Notes under the pieces: generated by a model | Told to the model about the DNA's origin: nothing | The model's database searches: none | What the model saw: the letters and a program-made list of their open reading frames with translations, nothing else | Shown here: piece by piece, positions 44,112 through 53,558 of the stretch | Layout of the letters: each line of letters opens with the position of its first letter | Position numbering within the stretch: position 1 is the stretch's first letter | Assembly (NCBI RefSeq): GCF_000337595.1 | Contig: NZ_AOIL01000012.1 | Coordinates: 78,532 to 142,531 of the forward strand | Direction: 5' to 3' | Length of the DNA stretch: 64,000 nt | From: Natrialba taiwanensis DSM 12281 | Lineage (GTDB): Archaea > Halobacteriota > Halobacteria > Halobacteriales > Natrialbaceae | Made by a program: the position numbers and the translations under genes

Positions 44112-45458
44112 CTATGGCTTGAACACGCGCCAGACGACGCGGGGATGCAGTAGTGCGGTCGGTGGTTTCTCCATCATTTGCACACTGAAGAAGAGTTCCC
44201 AGAGTTCGCCGTCGGTGTGGGCCTTCCGAAGAAAGCGAGACAGATACCAGTTCAGGAAATCCGTTCCGCGCGGTTTCGGCCCCTCGGTTTGGGGGAACTG
44301 GTGGTCGCTGCCGACCGCCAAGTTCCACGCCAGATCCACTGTCTCCTCGATTCGGTCGAAAAACCGAGGCGCGAGATTCGTGTGACTATCCGCCACGAGC
44401 GCGTGTTGGAGCTGGGCGGCCTCGAAGGCCGCCACCGACATGCCCTGGCCATAGATGGGATTAAAGCTGGCGACCCCATCGCCGATAACGATCAGTCCCT
44501 CCGGGAATCGGTCAAGGTCCTCGTATCGGCGGCGAAGGTTGGACGGAAACGGGTAGTGTGCGATATCGTCGGTTCGCCACGGCTGGTCGTTGAGCATCCG
44601 CTCCAGGTCGGGGACGGGGAGACTGGCTGCAAAATTTGCGAAGCCCGCCGGATCGGTTGGGGGAGCATCACCGTGCATTCCCCATAATGTCATCACCCAT
44701 CGTCCATCCTCGACAGGGACGAACGTGCCGCCACGAGGGCGCTGCGGTGAGGGTGCCACGATAATACCGCGGCGGTCGGTGGCAGGACGCTCGACAATGG
44801 TGCTGCTGTAGGCCACGTCGATACGAACCTCGTCAACGGACGGCCGAGTGTAACCGTGCTCGTCCAACCACCGCGGGGTCCGGCTTGTGCGGCCGGTGGC
44901 ATCAACGGTCAGGTCGGTAGTGATCTCCGTCGTCTCCCCGCCTTCATCCTGTACCAGAATACCCGTTACGCTCGTTGCTGCATCGGTAACGAGGTAGTCA
45001 GTGAACTGGCTGTTCGAGCGGAAGTGAACGCCCTCGAGAGCAGCAACCTGCTCGCGTACTACCTGCTCGTACAGTGGCCGGGTCGCACCGTACACAGTGC
45101 AGCGCCGGGGACCGTTTGCGAGAAAACCACCTTCCATGTAGAATTTTACGTCACGCGCGGCATCGTGTGACACGCCGCCAGCCGAGAGCAGTTCCTCGCC
45201 GAAGCCCGGAAACAGGTCCTCCAGCGTGGCCCGTCCTCCTTCAAGAAGGACATGGATGTGTTGGGACTGGGGAACCCCGCGGCGGGTAACGGGCTTGTCG
45301 GACAGCGAATCCCGCTCGACGATCGTGACTTCGGTAAACCCGTCGGCGAGAACTCGAGCGGCGCACAGACCGGCCATTCCGGCCCCGATAACCGCAGCAC
45401 GGTCACCACTCTCGAAACTCCGAGTCGGATCGTACCGGGAAACGGTTTCGAGAGTCAT
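44112..45458 (-). CDS. FAD-dependent monooxygenase/oxidoreductase
   Basis: 448 residues. The N-terminal FAD motif 'AAVIGAGMAGLCAARVLAD' ends in 'VTIVERD'; 'LTVDATGRTSRTPRWL' and 'VIGDGVASFNPIYGQGMSVA' are the second and third flavin motifs. It belongs to the group that includes halogenase-like, geranylgeranyl-reductase-like and squalene-epoxidase-like flavoproteins. The substrate is unknown. The GC content looks slightly lower than in the neighbours, so lateral acquisition is possible. The frame is open upstream to 45605, but the ATG at 45458 places the glycine motif normally. Confidence 0.85.
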   Translation of the reverse strand: MTLETVSRYDPTRSFESGDRAAVIGAGMAGLCAARVLADGFTEVTIVERDSLSDKPVTRRGVPQSQHIHVLLEGGRATLEDLFPGFGEELLSAGGVSHDAARDVKFYMEGGFLANGPRRCTVYGATRPLYEQVVREQVAALEGVHFRSNSQFTDYLVTDAATSVTGILVQDEGGETTEITTDLTVDATGRTSRTPRWLDEHGYTRPSVDEVRIDVAYSSTIVERPATDRRGIIVAPSPQRPRGGTFVPVEDGRWVMTLWGMHGDAPPTDPAGFANFAASLPVPDLERMLNDQPWRTDDIAHYPFPSNLRRRYEDLDRFPEGLIVIGDGVASFNPIYGQGMSVAAFEAAQLQHALVADSHTNLAPRFFDRIEETVDLAWNLAVGSDHQFPQTEGPKPRGTDFLNWYLSRFLRKAHTDGELWELFFSVQMMEKPPTALLHPRVVWRVFKP

Positions 45459-45694
45459 TGTGACTGCCCCCTCGGTATGTAGTTCTCGGATTGGTGTGTT
45501 AAATGCTATCACACCATGCGTATTTGATGCGTAGACTACTGCTGAACGCAGACAGCTATTCCGCACAATCCGCTGAAAACAGTCGAAACCGCACACAGTG
45601 TCCACCAGTACAGTTGAACAGATACTGATCGGACAGCACTCCGTTCAACCGTTTCGAACGGAAGAATCCGCCTTCCAAACGCCGGTGCTCGTCG

Positions 45695-47944
45695 CTACTC
45701 CTGTTGTGCGTCGACGACCGCGACGCTCGCCAGATTCACGATGTCCTTGACCTCGTCGCCGCGCTGGAGGACGTGCACCGGACGGTCCATGCCGACCAGC
45801 ATCGGGCCGATGGCGTCCGCGCCGCCGAGACGCTGGAGGAGTTTGTAGCCGATGTTCCCCGATTCGAGGTTCGGGAAGACGAGCACGTTCGCCGGCTCCT
45901 CGAGTTCGGAGAAGCCGTAGGTACCCTCGAGAATGTCGTCGACGACGGCGGTGTCCGCCTGCATCTCGCCGTCGACGGGGAAGTCGACCTCGGGATCGTC
46001 CTGTAGCATCGTCGCGGCGCGACGCGGTTTACGCGTGCCGTCGTTGTCGACGCTGCCGAAGTTCGAGTACGACAGCAGTGCGGCGCGCGGTTCGACGTTG
46101 AACCGGCGGGCGAGTTTGCCGGTCTGTTTGGTGACCTCCGCGAGGACCTCCTCGTCGGGAGCCTGATTGACCGTCGCGTCGGCGACGAAGACGACGCGAT
46201 TCTTGAAGGTGAGCATGTAGACCCCGGCGGCGTAGTCGACGTCGTCCGCGGTGCCGATCACCTGCAGCGGCGGTCGCAGCGCCGACGGATAGTGATGGGA
46301 GAGGCCGGTCAAGAGCGCGTCAGCGTCGCCCTGTTCGACCATCACGCTGCCGAAGTAGTTCGAATCGCCCTCGATGAGTTCGCCGGCTTCCGTTCGCGTG
46401 ATACCCTTGCGTGCGCGCAGGTCGTGCAGGCGGTCGGCGTACTCCTCGTAGTCGCCGACCGAGGGGTCCGCGACCTGCGGCGTGAACTCGAGGCCGAGAC
46501 TCGATGCGGTCTGGCGAATCTCGGACTCGTCGCCGATGAGAATCGGTGCGGCGATGCCTTGCTCCTGAATCTGGTAGGCCGCCCGGATCATCTTCTCGTT
46601 TTCGCCCTCCGCGAGCGCGACCGTCTTGGGGTCGCTCTTTGCCTTGTTGAGGACGACGCGCATCATCTCTCGGGACTTGCCGAGGCGAGCCTCGAGTTCT
46701 TCCTCGTAGGCGTCGAGGTCGAAGTCGGTGCGGGCAGCGCCGGACTCGATCGCGGCCTCGGCGACGGTTGGGGCGACCTGGAAGAGCACGCGCGGGTCAA
46801 CGGGCTTCGGAATGATGTAGTCGGGGCCGTACTGGAGCGGTTCGTCGCCGTAGGCTTTGACGACGGCGTCGGGAACGTCCTGCCGGGCGAGGTCGGCGAG
46901 CGCCTCGGCGCAGGCGACTTTCATCTCCTCGTTGATCTCCGTCGCGCGCACGTCGAGTGCGCCCCGGAAGATGAAGGGGAACCCGAGGACGTTGTTGACC
47001 TGATTCGGGTAGTCAGAGCGGCCGGTCGCCATGATGACGTCGTCGTCGCGGGCGGCCTTTGCCTCCTCGTAGCCGATTTCGGGATCGGGGTTGGCCATTG
47101 CGAAAATGACCGGGTTGCTGGCCATCGACTGGACCATCTCCTGGGAGACGATGCCGCCCACCGAGAGGCCGACGAAGACATCCGCTCCCTCCATTGCGTC
47201 CGCGAGATCGCCACTGGGGATATCGCGGGCGAACTGGCGTTTGTACTCGTTGACCTCCTGCGCCCGAGTTTCGGTGATGATACCCGAGGAGTCACACATC
47301 GTGATGTTCTCGGCGCGACAGCCGAGCGAGACGTAAAACCGGGCCGTCGCGATGGCGCTCGCGCCCGCTCCCGAGAACACGATCTCGAGGTCTTCGAGGT
47401 CCTTGTCCGCGATATCTGCCGCATTGAGCAGTGCGGCACCGGAGATGATCGCCGTCCCGTGCTGGTCGTCGTGAAACACCGGGATGTCGATCTCCTCGCG
47501 CAGGCGCTCCTCGATCGTGAAACACGACGGTGCTGTAATGTCCTCCAAGTTGATCCCGCCGAAGGTCGGCTCCATCATCTTCACCGCCTCGACGAACTTG
47601 TGTGGGTCCGACTCGTCGAGTTCAATGTCGAAGACGTCGATGTCAGCGAAGCGTTTGAACAGGACGCCCTTGCCCTCCATGACGGGCTTTGAGGCCTGTG
47701 CACCGATGTCACCGAGTCCGAGCACGGCAGAGCCGTTCGAGACGACACCGACGAGGTTCCCTTTTGCCGTGTACGTGTACGCTTGGGTCTCGTCGTCGTC
47801 GATCTTTCGGCAGGGCGCAGCAACCCCCGGCGAATACGCGAGTGAGAGGTCTCGCTGCGTGTTCGTCGACTTCGTCGTCGAAATTTCGATCTTTCCCGGC
47901 GGGTCAGTCTGGTGGTACTCCAGCGCGTCCTCGTCAAGTCCCAT
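45695..47944 (-). CDS. maeB: NADP-dependent malic enzyme with phosphotransacetylase-like domain
   Basis: 749 residues, the MaeB architecture. The malic enzyme half has '[12 protein letters not shown]', '[20 protein letters not shown]' and '[15 protein letters not shown]'. The C-terminal 320 residues resemble phosphate acetyltransferase ('[20 protein letters not shown]', '[17 protein letters not shown]') and usually act as a regulatory acetyl-CoA-binding domain. It converts malate to pyruvate plus CO2 and NADPH, opposite in direction to PEP carboxylase, also in this window. The ATG at 47944 is supported by the family N-terminus. Confidence 0.95.
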   Translation of the reverse strand: MGLDEDALEYHQTDPPGKIEISTTKSTNTQRDLSLAYSPGVAAPCRKIDDDETQAYTYTAKGNLVGVVSNGSAVLGLGDIGAQASKPVMEGKGVLFKRFADIDVFDIELDESDPHKFVEAVKMMEPTFGGINLEDITAPSCFTIEERLREEIDIPVFHDDQHGTAIISGAALLNAADIADKDLEDLEIVFSGAGASAIATARFYVSLGCRAENITMCDSSGIITETRAQEVNEYKRQFARDIPSGDLADAMEGADVFVGLSVGGIVSQEMVQSMASNPVIFAMANPDPEIGYEEAKAARDDDVIMATGRSDYPNQVNNVLGFPFIFRGALDVRATEINEEMKVACAEALADLARQDVPDAVVKAYGDEPLQYGPDYIIPKPVDPRVLFQVAPTVAEAAIESGAARTDFDLDAYEEELEARLGKSREMMRVVLNKAKSDPKTVALAEGENEKMIRAAYQIQEQGIAAPILIGDESEIRQTASSLGLEFTPQVADPSVGDYEEYADRLHDLRARKGITRTEAGELIEGDSNYFGSVMVEQGDADALLTGLSHHYPSALRPPLQVIGTADDVDYAAGVYMLTFKNRVVFVADATVNQAPDEEVLAEVTKQTGKLARRFNVEPRAALLSYSNFGSVDNDGTRKPRRAATMLQDDPEVDFPVDGEMQADTAVVDDILEGTYGFSELEEPANVLVFPNLESGNIGYKLLQRLGGADAIGPMLVGMDRPVHVLQRGDEVKDIVNLASVAVVDAQQE

Positions 47945-48082
47945 ACCATGGACAGTGTGGGCATTCACTAAAAACAATTCGAAGGCGGATATCGACAATT
48001 GTCGAATCATAGCGTAGCTCGTCTCGCTCAGCTCGTTTCCAGATTCGACCGTTTTATACGGGCCGCGCCAGTGAGGTGGGGT

Positions 48083-48550
48083 ATGGACGTCGCGCTTGGT
48101 GGGACGTTCGACCCCGTTCACGACGGCCACCGGCGGCTCTTCGAACGGGCGTTCGAACTCGGAGACGTCACTGTCGGCTTAACCAGCGACGAACTCGCCC
48201 CGAAGACACGACATGTAGAGCGAACGGTCCGTTCGTTCGACGATAGACGAGCCGACCTCGAAACCGAACTCGAAGCGATCGCAACCGAGTACGATCGCTC
48301 GTTCGAAATCCGACGGCTCGAGGAACCGACCGGCATCGCGACTGAACCCCAGTTCGACTACCTGGTCGTCTCGCCGGAGACCAGATCCGGTGGCGAACGG
48401 ATCAACGAGATTCGCCGTGAGCGCGGCCACGACCCGCTCGAGGTCGTCGTCGTCCCTCATCTGCGTGCCGACGACGGCGATATCATCTCAAGTACCCGAA
48501 TTGTCCACGGGGAGATCGACGAACACGGCACCGTTCTCGAAGGCGACTAG
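48083..48550 (+). CDS. coaD: Phosphopantetheine adenylyltransferase
   Basis: 155 residues. It transfers AMP from ATP to 4'-phosphopantetheine in CoA synthesis. The nucleotidyltransferase motif 'GGTFDPVHDGHRRLF' (HxGH equivalent DGH) and 'DIISSTRIVHGEID' (ISSTR) are present. The ATG at 48083 lies about 28 bp after TATA 'gttttata', so it is probably leaderless. Divergent from malic enzyme. Confidence 0.95.
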   Translation: MDVALGGTFDPVHDGHRRLFERAFELGDVTVGLTSDELAPKTRHVERTVRSFDDRRADLETELEAIATEYDRSFEIRRLEEPTGIATEPQFDYLVVSPETRSGGERINEIRRERGHDPLEVVVVPHLRADDGDIISSTRIVHGEIDEHGTVLEGD

Positions 48551-48752
48551 TCACCGACCGTGTCCGTCGCGGAATCTGCACGGACTGCACTGAATTCGAA
48601 CCGAATCGAGTGAACTCGGCAGCCCCATATCCAATGGAAATTACAGGGGGCTACTAATACTGTCTTTCCAGCCATGTATCGTAAACTTACGGTCGGTAAC
48701 GGTCGGTGGCGCGGTGGCGTGGGAAAGTGTCGGTTCTGATGAATCAGTCGCG

Positions 48753-49061
48753 TTACCAGCTGGGTGGTTCGAGACCGGCTGCAGCCAGTCGGTCCTTCCA
48801 GCGGGTCTGGATCGAGAGGCGAGAGACATCCGCCGCGTCGGCAACGGCTCCCTGCGTTCGGCCATCCCCGGCGACGAGCGAGCCGGCGTAGATACTCGCA
48901 GCGAGAACGGCCCGTTTCGATCGGTCTTCCGATGGTACATCGCCGAGAAAGAGTTCAGTAGCACAGGAGCGAGCGTCACTGGAGAGATCGAGTCGGTCGG
49001 CGATCTGCTCGAGTTCGGTGAGCCAGGTATCGTACTCGATGCGATCGCGGGCGCTGTGCAT
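48753..49061 (-). CDS. Single-cyclin-repeat TFB-like protein
   Basis: 102 residues. The sequence reads like one cyclin fold repeat of transcription factor B ('DRSKRAVLAASIYAGSLV' and 'AVADAADVSRLSIQTRWKD'), where full TFB has a zinc ribbon and two repeats. It has neither zinc ribbon nor second repeat. Such short TFB-related proteins are known in haloarchaea; they may modulate transcription, but activity is unproven. It is transcribed alone on the minus strand. Confidence 0.7.
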   Translation of the reverse strand: MHSARDRIEYDTWLTELEQIADRLDLSSDARSCATELFLGDVPSEDRSKRAVLAASIYAGSLVAGDGRTQGAVADAADVSRLSIQTRWKDRLAAAGLEPPSW

Positions 49062-49392
49062 AGGCGAGGTAGCGCGCCATCGGAGATAAATCTGCGGACG
49101 TGAGCGTCGGCGAACGGGAGCGGGGTAGTCGGGACGTGGACCGTCGTAGTCGGTGGGTGACTGGAGTATGTGTAATGGAGAATCAGTGTAGTGGCCCTCG
49201 GAACGGGTCTGTTTCAGACCGTTGTGAATCCCAATAGCGCGCTACTTGCGCCAAGAGCCAGCTACGAACAGGTCGCCGAATCAGCCGTTCTGCCTGGGTT
49301 TCACTAGGAGACAACTACTAAAGCCCGAGAATCGCCAAGTGAGAAGCACCGTTGGGTTCCGGTCTCGGTACGGACTGGACCTGCGTCCCGTC
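49062..49392. other. Intergenic region with one hairpin
   Basis: No gene is recognised. Around 49200-49225, AACGGGTCTG-TTT-CAGACCGTT forms a near-perfect stem of nine pairs with one bulge; there is no T-run after it on either strand, so a terminator call would be weak. Confidence 0.4.
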
Positions 49393-49566
49393 ATGAAGGA
49401 GCCAACTTGCAAGCTCGTCTGCACCGGCTGTGGTCTCGAGATGCCGTACCGAGACCGATCGTTAGCCGAGCAGGCGGCAGAGCTACACCAACTTCGCGAT
49501 GCCGAGCACGTGACCTTTATCGTTCCACCGGATTGGTCGCCCGAAGAGCCGGTGAAACATCAGTAA
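49393..49566 (+). CDS. Small zinc-finger protein (57 aa)
   Basis: 57 residues. It has 'CKLVCTGCGLEMPYRDR' with three cysteines and a histidine pair later ('LHQLRDAEH'), suggesting a C2H2-like or C3H zinc site. Mini-proteins of this type are common in haloarchaea. The ATG at 49393 is used because the upstream extension has no protein-like composition. It ends 66 bp before tRNA-Leu on the same strand. Confidence 0.65.
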   Translation: MKEPTCKLVCTGCGLEMPYRDRSLAEQAAELHQLRDAEHVTFIVPPDWSPEEPVKHQ

Positions 49567-49632
49567 CCGGAAGTCACGGGGTGCCGTCCGGACCGACAGT
49601 TACTTACTGGATTCGTGAAAAGCGAAAGGTGC

Positions 49633-49717
49633 GCGCGGGTAGCCAAGCTAGGCCAACGGCGCAGCGCTTAGGACGCTGTCCCGTAGGGGTCCGCCGGTTC
49701 GAATCCGGTCCCGCGCA
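49633..49717 (+). tRNA. tRNA-Leu (UAG)
   Basis: 85 nt. Acceptor strands GCGCGGG and CCCGCGC pair; discriminator A49717. The anticodon arm CAGCG-CTTAGGA-CGCTG gives anticodon TAG, decoding CUA. A long variable arm follows, as in class II tRNA-Leu, then T arm CCGG-TTCGAAT-CCGG. Confidence 0.97.
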
Positions 49718-49718
49718 T

Positions 49719-49746
49719 TCTCCGCGAACAACATCGTGAGCGGAGA
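49719..49746 (+). repeat. Stem-loop shared with the tRNA-Trp downstream region
   Basis: TCTCCGC (49719-49725) pairs with GCGGAGA (49740-49746) around the same 14-nt loop seen after tRNA-Trp. The two elements are identical over 22 nt. Outside the CCGC/GCGG core they differ, but in each the outer bases still pair (CTCA/TGAG after Trp, TCT/AGA after Leu), which supports selection for structure. It begins 2 nt after the tRNA end. Confidence 0.75.
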
Positions 49747-49755
49747 CTGCGATCA

Positions 49756-49829
49756 GCGGGTTCGAACCCTGCAAGACGCAGTGCGAACGCAGTGAGAGCC
49801 TGTCTTGCTCCGATTCGAATCCGGTCCTG
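49756..49829 (+). repeat. T-arm inverted/direct duplication downstream of tRNA-Leu
   Basis: A perfect 12-bp palindrome GGGTTCGAACCC (49758-49769) mimics the T-loop region. A stem GCAAGAC (49771-49777)/GTCTTGC (49802-49808) follows, and then a direct copy TTCGAATCCGGTCC (49814-49827) identical over 14 nt to the tRNA 3' region 49698-49711. The order matches the elements after tRNA-Trp and tRNA-Ser, but the copies are more diverged. Confidence 0.7.
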
Positions 49830-49934
49830 CACCGTCACATCTATTATACTTTCCCGACCCCGTGTATGAATACGATAGTTTTGGGATGGAATAATGTCGG
49901 CAACCTTTTGCCACACGCGCGATAATACGAGCGT

Positions 49935-50942
49935 ATGCCGGGAACCACGAGCTGGCATACCCTTCTCGAGCACATCGCGGAGTTACCACCCGATGCGACA
50001 CTCCTCACGCCACTCTCGCGGGACCCCTTTCGGATAACTGAGACGCAAGAACACCGGCTTCTCGTCGAGTACGAACACGAATCTGAGACGGTTCCACTGC
50101 AACGCGAACAGTTCGAGACGCTGCTTCAACGAGTTCAGGACGCGGCCGGCGGCTTCAGTCTTGACCGGCTTCCCTCGGAGGCGGAACCCTATGCGACGGT
50201 TCTCAGTCTTCATCCGCGATTTGAACTCGATGACAGGGCCGGAACGCTAACCGAAATCGACACGCCATCCGGCTCGCCGCTCGTCGATACAGATGCGGGC
50301 TTCGAGTCCAGTTCGGCTGCCGCCGCAGAGCACACGGAGCGCGAAGAGCCCGATCTCCCCGTCTACGCCGACGCTCTACTGTTGATCGACGCTCTGGAAC
50401 GACACGATCCAACCGCACTCGACGGGATGGAGACCGCGGCGTTGGTCAATCTCTATACGCTCCTTTCGGACGTGCAGCGAAACGCCGACGCCCTCCGGCA
50501 GGAGGTCAGCGAGAGCTTGCTCGGCCGACTCCACCACGACCGTCAGGTCAGCGGACAGTACGGGTCGATCCAGCGGACTGCCCGCCGGAATCGATCGCTC
50601 AAGGACGATGCGGACGTCCTGGCCGTTCTCGAAGACGCCGGAATTGACCGCGACCGCGTCACCAGCGTCGACCCAGCGAAGGTCGACGAGGCGCTCGCGG
50701 TGACTGAACTCGCCGAATCCGCGGTGTACGAGATCGAACGCAGCGAGTACGTCCGCAAAGCCGAGGTCGATGAGGAAGAGAAAGAATCGCGACTGCAGGG
50801 GCTCAAGGATCAACTGGCCGGGGCGGACGAGGAAACCGACGAACTGCAGCAAGAAATCGAAGCCCTGGAGGCGCGTATCGACGATCTCACCAGCTTCGAT
50901 TCCGGTGCGTCGTTTCGCTCTCCATCCGGCGGGGAAACCTGA
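49935..50942 (+). CDS. Haloarchaeal protein of unknown function with C-terminal coiled coil
   Basis: 335 residues. It has an alpha/beta N-terminal domain (about 1-115), a linker rich in Ser/Ala/Glu and a helical region ('ALVNLYTLLSDVQRNADALR'). It ends in a coiled coil ('ESRLQGLKDQLAGADEETDE', 'LQQEIEALEARIDDL'). No enzyme motif is seen and no family is recognised with confidence. The start codon lies about 29 bp after a 'ccttttgc' element. It is 217 bp after tRNA-Leu. Confidence 0.75.
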   Translation: MPGTTSWHTLLEHIAELPPDATLLTPLSRDPFRITETQEHRLLVEYEHESETVPLQREQFETLLQRVQDAAGGFSLDRLPSEAEPYATVLSLHPRFELDDRAGTLTEIDTPSGSPLVDTDAGFESSSAAAAEHTEREEPDLPVYADALLLIDALERHDPTALDGMETAALVNLYTLLSDVQRNADALRQEVSESLLGRLHHDRQVSGQYGSIQRTARRNRSLKDDADVLAVLEDAGIDRDRVTSVDPAKVDEALAVTELAESAVYEIERSEYVRKAEVDEEEKESRLQGLKDQLAGADEETDELQQEIEALEARIDDLTSFDSGASFRSPSGGET

Positions 50943-51081
50943 TCACACCCTGATCACAACCACCCGCATAGCGATGGCCCTCCCATAGTGACCGCTCCAC
51001 GATTAAAGCATAGCCTGCTGTGGCAGACACACGTCTGACGCTCCATAACGCTTATTCGCGCGGAAACGACTTGTATGAGCA

Positions 51082-51903
51082 ATGGCCGGGTTAGACGATG
51101 TGTTCGGGCAGCTCTTCTCGAACGCCGATGCTGTCGCTCTCTTTTCACCGAGTAGCTCCGATTACGAACGCTGTCAAACAGCCGACGGTCTCGACGATCT
51201 CGACGTACTCGTCGTCGCCACCGACAACGATGTCGGCGCAGAGACGTTCGTCGAACTCCCCCTCGAGTTCGAGGACGTCGCCGAACGGATCAGCTTCGGC
51301 CTCGAGGGGGCGCTCGAGCAGGACGTTATCGAGGACGGCGACGAACTCGTCTGTGCAACGCGCGTCTTCGGGGACGAAATCGACACCATCTCGCGCGTGC
51401 GAGCCAACGCGGACGACCGGACCGGGATCTACGACCTCTTCGCGAAGTCGCGGGCCGAACCGACCGTCATCAAAGCCGTCCTCGAACTCGCAATTGAACT
51501 CGGCAAGAAGGGCCAGAAGGGCAAGCCGGTGGGGGCGCTCTTCGTCGTCGGCGATGCGGGAAAGGTGATGAACAAGTCTCGGCCCTTGTCGTACAACCCC
51601 TTCGAGAAGTCACACGTTCACGTCGGCGATCCGATCGTGAACGTCATGCTGAAGGAGTTCTCTCGGCTCGACGGCGCGTTCGTCATCTCCGATGCGGGCA
51701 AGATCGTCTCGGCCTATCGGTATCTCGAGCCATCCGCGGAGGGCGTCGACATTCCGAAAGGGCTCGGCGCACGCCACATGGCCGCCGGCGCGATCACGCG
51801 CGATACGAACGCGATCACGATCGTGCTGTCGGAGAGCGATGGGCTCGTCCGGGCGTTCAAGGCCGGCGAGCTCATCATGGAGGTCGATCCGGAGGCGTAC
51901 TGA
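51082..51903 (+). CDS. dacZ: Diadenylate cyclase DacZ
   Basis: 273 residues. DacZ makes c-di-AMP from two ATP; in Haloferax volcanii it is essential and affects osmotic regulation. The C-terminal DAC domain has the catalytic DGA motif (197-199, in 'RLDGAFVISDAGKIVSAYR') and the RHxxA motif ('GLGARHMAAGAIT', Arg231-His232). The N-terminal 120 residues are the archaeal accessory domain. The ATG at 51082 is about 27 bp after TATA 'gcttattc'. Only one base separates its stop from the MscS gene, so the two are an operon. Confidence 0.95.
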   Translation: MAGLDDVFGQLFSNADAVALFSPSSSDYERCQTADGLDDLDVLVVATDNDVGAETFVELPLEFEDVAERISFGLEGALEQDVIEDGDELVCATRVFGDEIDTISRVRANADDRTGIYDLFAKSRAEPTVIKAVLELAIELGKKGQKGKPVGALFVVGDAGKVMNKSRPLSYNPFEKSHVHVGDPIVNVMLKEFSRLDGAFVISDAGKIVSAYRYLEPSAEGVDIPKGLGARHMAAGAITRDTNAITIVLSESDGLVRAFKAGELIMEVDPEAY

Positions 51904-51904
51904 T

Positions 51905-52669
51905 ATGAACTGGCAGACCCTTATCGACGAGCCGGCCGTCATAGCTGCGGCGGTGCTCGTACTCGGGCTGGTAATCGGCTACCTGGTCGGTCGACTCAAC
52001 AAGGAACTGCTCTCGGCCTCGGGTGTGCCAGAAGCCGTTGAGGGGACGCCGTTCGAGCGCACCGCCCAGTCGATCGGCACCTCGTTGGTCGACATCGTCG
52101 CCAGATTGAGTTCGTGGTTCATTTACGGAATCGCCGTCCTGACAGCGATTCATATCGCGCAATTGCTCGACACCGAGGCGTTCTGGATTCGCGTCGTCGA
52201 GTACATCCCGCAGGTGTTCATCGCCGTCCTCGTGCTCATCTTCGGGTTCATCGTCGCGGACAAAGCGGAGTTAGCCGTCAGCGAGTATCTTCGCAGCGTC
52301 AAACTCCCCGAAGCCTCGATTATCCCCCGAGTCGTCAAGTACTCCGTCCTGTACGTCGCCTTTCTCATCGCACTGGGGCAGATCGGCGTCTACGTCCTGC
52401 CACTGCTCATCCTGCTTGCCGTCTACGCACTCGGCCTCGTCTTCGTCGGCTCCGTCGTCTTTAAGGACTTCCTGATCTCGAGTGCCGCAGGGATTTACCT
52501 GCTACTCAACCAGCCCTACGGAATCGGCGATCGGGTCCGTATCGGCGACCAGGCCGGCATCGTCCAGGAAGTCGACCTCTTCGTCACCAAAATCGAAGAC
52601 AACTCCGAGGAGTACATTATCCCGAACCGGAAGGTCTTCGAAGACGAACTCGTTCGCGTTCGAGACTGA
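51905..52669 (+). CDS. Mechanosensitive ion channel (MscS family)
   Basis: 254 residues: one N-terminal helix, further helices ('YGIAVLTAIHIAQLL', 'VFIAVLVLIFGFIVADKAEL', 'YVLPLLILLAVYALGLVF') and the MscS beta-domain ('GIYLLLNQPYGIGDRVRIG', 'IPNRKVFEDELVRVRD'). It lacks the long C-terminal vestibule of E. coli MscS, as small archaeal members often do. MscS channels release solutes on osmotic downshift. Co-transcription with dacZ suggests that c-di-AMP signalling and osmotic release are linked. Confidence 0.9.
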   Translation: MNWQTLIDEPAVIAAAVLVLGLVIGYLVGRLNKELLSASGVPEAVEGTPFERTAQSIGTSLVDIVARLSSWFIYGIAVLTAIHIAQLLDTEAFWIRVVEYIPQVFIAVLVLIFGFIVADKAELAVSEYLRSVKLPEASIIPRVVKYSVLYVAFLIALGQIGVYVLPLLILLAVYALGLVFVGSVVFKDFLISSAAGIYLLLNQPYGIGDRVRIGDQAGIVQEVDLFVTKIEDNSEEYIIPNRKVFEDELVRVRD

Positions 52670-52708
52670 GCGATCACCGCAGCGCGAGGACTGCGTTCGC
52701 TTTTTCGC

Positions 52709-53530
52709 TTACTCCAGCGAGAGCCCGGGATGCCACCGATCCGCCCCCGCCTCGCGCTTGATCGCATCCATTCTTGCGAGCAAGTGCGTCGCAAGCGTCG
52801 CCGTTTCAGCCGCACGGGACTCGCCTTCCGTTCTGAACTCGCCAGTCCGGCGGTTCGCGTAGACGGAACAGACCGCGCCCGCACGCAGCCCGTAGATATT
52901 CGCGAGCGTGAAAATCGCACTCGCCTCCATCTCGATGTTCTTGACGTTCGCCTCGACGAGTTCATCGATCAGGTCGTCCGCGCCGGCGGCTTCGAACTCG
53001 TCGTAACCGGGACGGCCCTGACCGGCGTAGAAGGAGTCGGCGCTCATCGTGATGCCGGTGTGGTAGTCGTAGCCGAGTCGTTCGGCGGCGGCGACGAGTG
53101 CGGAGACGACCTCGTAGTCTGCGCTCGCGGGGTAGTCCTCGCGGACGTACTCGTCGCTCGTGCCCTCCTGTCGGACCGCACCGGTGCTGATCACGAGGTC
53201 GCCGACGTCCATGTCGGCCTGGATCGCCCCGCAGGAGCCGACCCGGATGAACGTCTCGCAGCCGACGCGGGCCAGTTCCTCGACGGCAATCGCGGCCGAC
53301 GGGCTGCCGATTCCGGTCGAGGTGACCGAAATGGGCGTGTCCTCGTAGGTGCCGGTCGCGGTCCGGTACTCGCGGTGGTGGGCGCGAATTTCGTGGTCGT
53401 CCCAGTGGTCCACGATCTTCTCGAGGCGTTCGGGATTGCCGGGCAGGAGGACGGTATCGGCCACGTCCGCGCCGCTGACCTCGAGATGGTACTGTACGTC
53501 TGCGTTCGGGTCTTCGCTGTCGCCGGTCAT
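52709..53530 (-). CDS. Nucleoside phosphorylase (uridine phosphorylase-like)
   Basis: 273 residues of the PNP_UDP_1 family, which splits nucleosides with phosphate into base and ribose-1-phosphate. 'VLLPGNPERLEKIVDHWDDH', 'SPSAAIAVEELARVGCETFI' with RVGSCGAIQ and 'NIEMEASAIFTLA' are diagnostic; the last fits uridine phosphorylase best, but purine use cannot be excluded. The ATG at 53530 shares a bidirectional TATA element with the DUF488 gene. It belongs functionally with the cytidine deaminase and the BmpA-type importer. Confidence 0.9.
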   Translation of the reverse strand: MTGDSEDPNADVQYHLEVSGADVADTVLLPGNPERLEKIVDHWDDHEIRAHHREYRTATGTYEDTPISVTSTGIGSPSAAIAVEELARVGCETFIRVGSCGAIQADMDVGDLVISTGAVRQEGTSDEYVREDYPASADYEVVSALVAAAERLGYDYHTGITMSADSFYAGQGRPGYDEFEAAGADDLIDELVEANVKNIEMEASAIFTLANIYGLRAGAVCSVYANRRTGEFRTEGESRAAETATLATHLLARMDAIKREAGADRWHPGLSLE

Positions 53531-53558
53531 CGAGTGGCGGCGATTCGCACCGACGCCG

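Noticed and set aside
49200-49225. Hairpin AACGGGTCTG/CAGACCGTT as a terminator
   Set aside because: There is no T-run on either side, and archaeal termination depends mainly on T-runs.
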